DNA from: Bacteroidaceae bacterium
GTDB lineage: Bacteria > Bacteroidota > Bacteroidia > Bacteroidales > Bacteroidaceae
Assembly (NCBI GenBank): GCA_017472905.1
Contig: JAFUNW010000357.1
Coordinates: 1 to 13,648 of the forward strand
DNA length: 13,648 nucleotides
Direction: 5' to 3'
This document shows, in pieces, positions 13,223 to 13,648 of this stretch. The position numbers and the translations under genes are program-made. Positions within the stretch are counted from its first letter, which is position 1, and every line of letters begins with the position of its first letter. The notes beneath the pieces are model-generated. The model worked only from the letters and a program-made list of their open reading frames with translations, did not search any database and was not told the origin of the DNA.

Positions 13223-13648
13223 ATGAAAAACCGTTTACTCGAACAGGTACGCGTACAGTTCATAACCCACCGTACCGCACACATTTCCTACATCGACTCA
13301 GCCCGTCTAGCTCTCGAAGGAGGCTGTCGATGGATTCAGCTACGCATGAAAGAGGCCGATGAAAAAGAATTCGTAGCCAACGGACTGGTCATTGCAGCCT
13401 GGTGTAAACAATACGGAGCCACCTTTATTCTTGACGACCACGTTGAACTGGTGAAAGAGGTGGGAGCCAATGGAGTACACCTGGGAAAAAACGACATGCC
13501 TATACACCAAGCCCGCCACATACTCGGAGATTCGTACATCATCGGAGGAACAGCCAACACTTTCAGCGACATACAGCAACACTACATCAGCGGAGCCGAC
13601 TACATCGGCTGCGGTCCCTATCGATTCACAACGACTAAAAAAATCTCT
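13223..13648 (+). CDS. thiE: Thiamine-phosphate synthase ThiE (5' part, runs off the window)
   Basis: The first 142 codons of an open frame with no stop before the window ends. ThiE joins hydroxymethylpyrimidine pyrophosphate to the thiazole phosphate carboxylate to form thiamine phosphate. Family motifs: VQFITHR at the start, IQLRMKEAD near residue 38, FILDDHVELVKEVGANGVHLG with the diphosphate/Mg-binding Asp pair near residues 71-72, GKNDMP, IIGGTAN, and the phosphate-binding GPYRFTTTKK near the end. The TIM-barrel C-terminal strands lie outside. It is co-transcribed with thiS under the TPP riboswitch; a complete protein would be about 200 aa. Further thi genes are expected downstream. Confidence 0.93.
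   Translation, partial: MKNRLLEQVRVQFITHRTAHISYIDSARLALEGGCRWIQLRMKEADEKEFVANGLVIAAWCKQYGATFILDDHVELVKEVGANGVHLGKNDMPIHQARHILGDSYIIGGTANTFSDIQQHYISGADYIGCGPYRFTTTKKIS

Overview
The window looks like chromosomal DNA from a member of the order Bacteroidales (phylum Bacteroidota). Four things point there. The recurring -7 promoter box has the form TAnnTTTG, ahead of at least seven genes. A bacterial serine palmitoyltransferase for sphingolipid synthesis is present. The primary sigma factor is short (287 aa), without the long N-terminal region found in proteobacterial RpoD. Several small families typical of the group occur: HU-CCDC81/SPOR, DUF4250, and a Tgt without zinc-binding cysteines. The genus cannot be fixed from the sequence alone. 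There are no phage, transposase, CRISPR or toxin-antitoxin genes; this is mostly housekeeping DNA.

Layout. 1-3244: a sphingolipid gene (serine palmitoyltransferase, minus strand, with its own terminator) is divergent from a diacylglycerol/sphingoid-base-type lipid kinase. The kinase converges with no spacer on a tRNA1(Val) A37 methyltransferase gene. 3245-8280: lon, tgt and an LptF/LptG-type permease form a tight plus-strand operon from one promoter, closed by a terminator that can work in both directions. 8328-8825: a minus-strand exported thioredoxin-fold protein that has lost its CXXC motif. 8826-9494: a 669-base spacer holding an elaborate nested palindromic element (9213-9347). 9495-12500: a membrane protein joining HU-like domains to a SPOR domain, a zinc-ribbon plus FHA protein, and the primary sigma factor gene, closed by a strong terminator. 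12532-12711: a 59-codon DUF4250 gene on the minus strand. 12837-13648: a promoter, a TPP riboswitch, thiS and the 5' part of thiE, the start of a thiamine biosynthesis operon that runs out of the window.

How the parts work together. The thiamine genes are controlled by a classical THI element. The spacer after the aptamer carries one strand that can pair either with the aptamer's 5' side or with the thiS ribosome-binding region, which suggests a mutually exclusive translational switch. Lon (proteolysis), Tgt (queuosine in tRNA) and the Lpt permease (lipopolysaccharide export) are probably co-transcribed but functionally unrelated.

Nothing here is convincingly a wholly new multi-gene system. 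The best candidates for a second look are the TPP switch architecture, the palindromic element, the neighbouring sphingolipid synthase and lipid kinase, and three proteins with missing canonical residues (Tgt zinc site, thioredoxin-fold protein, FHA protein).
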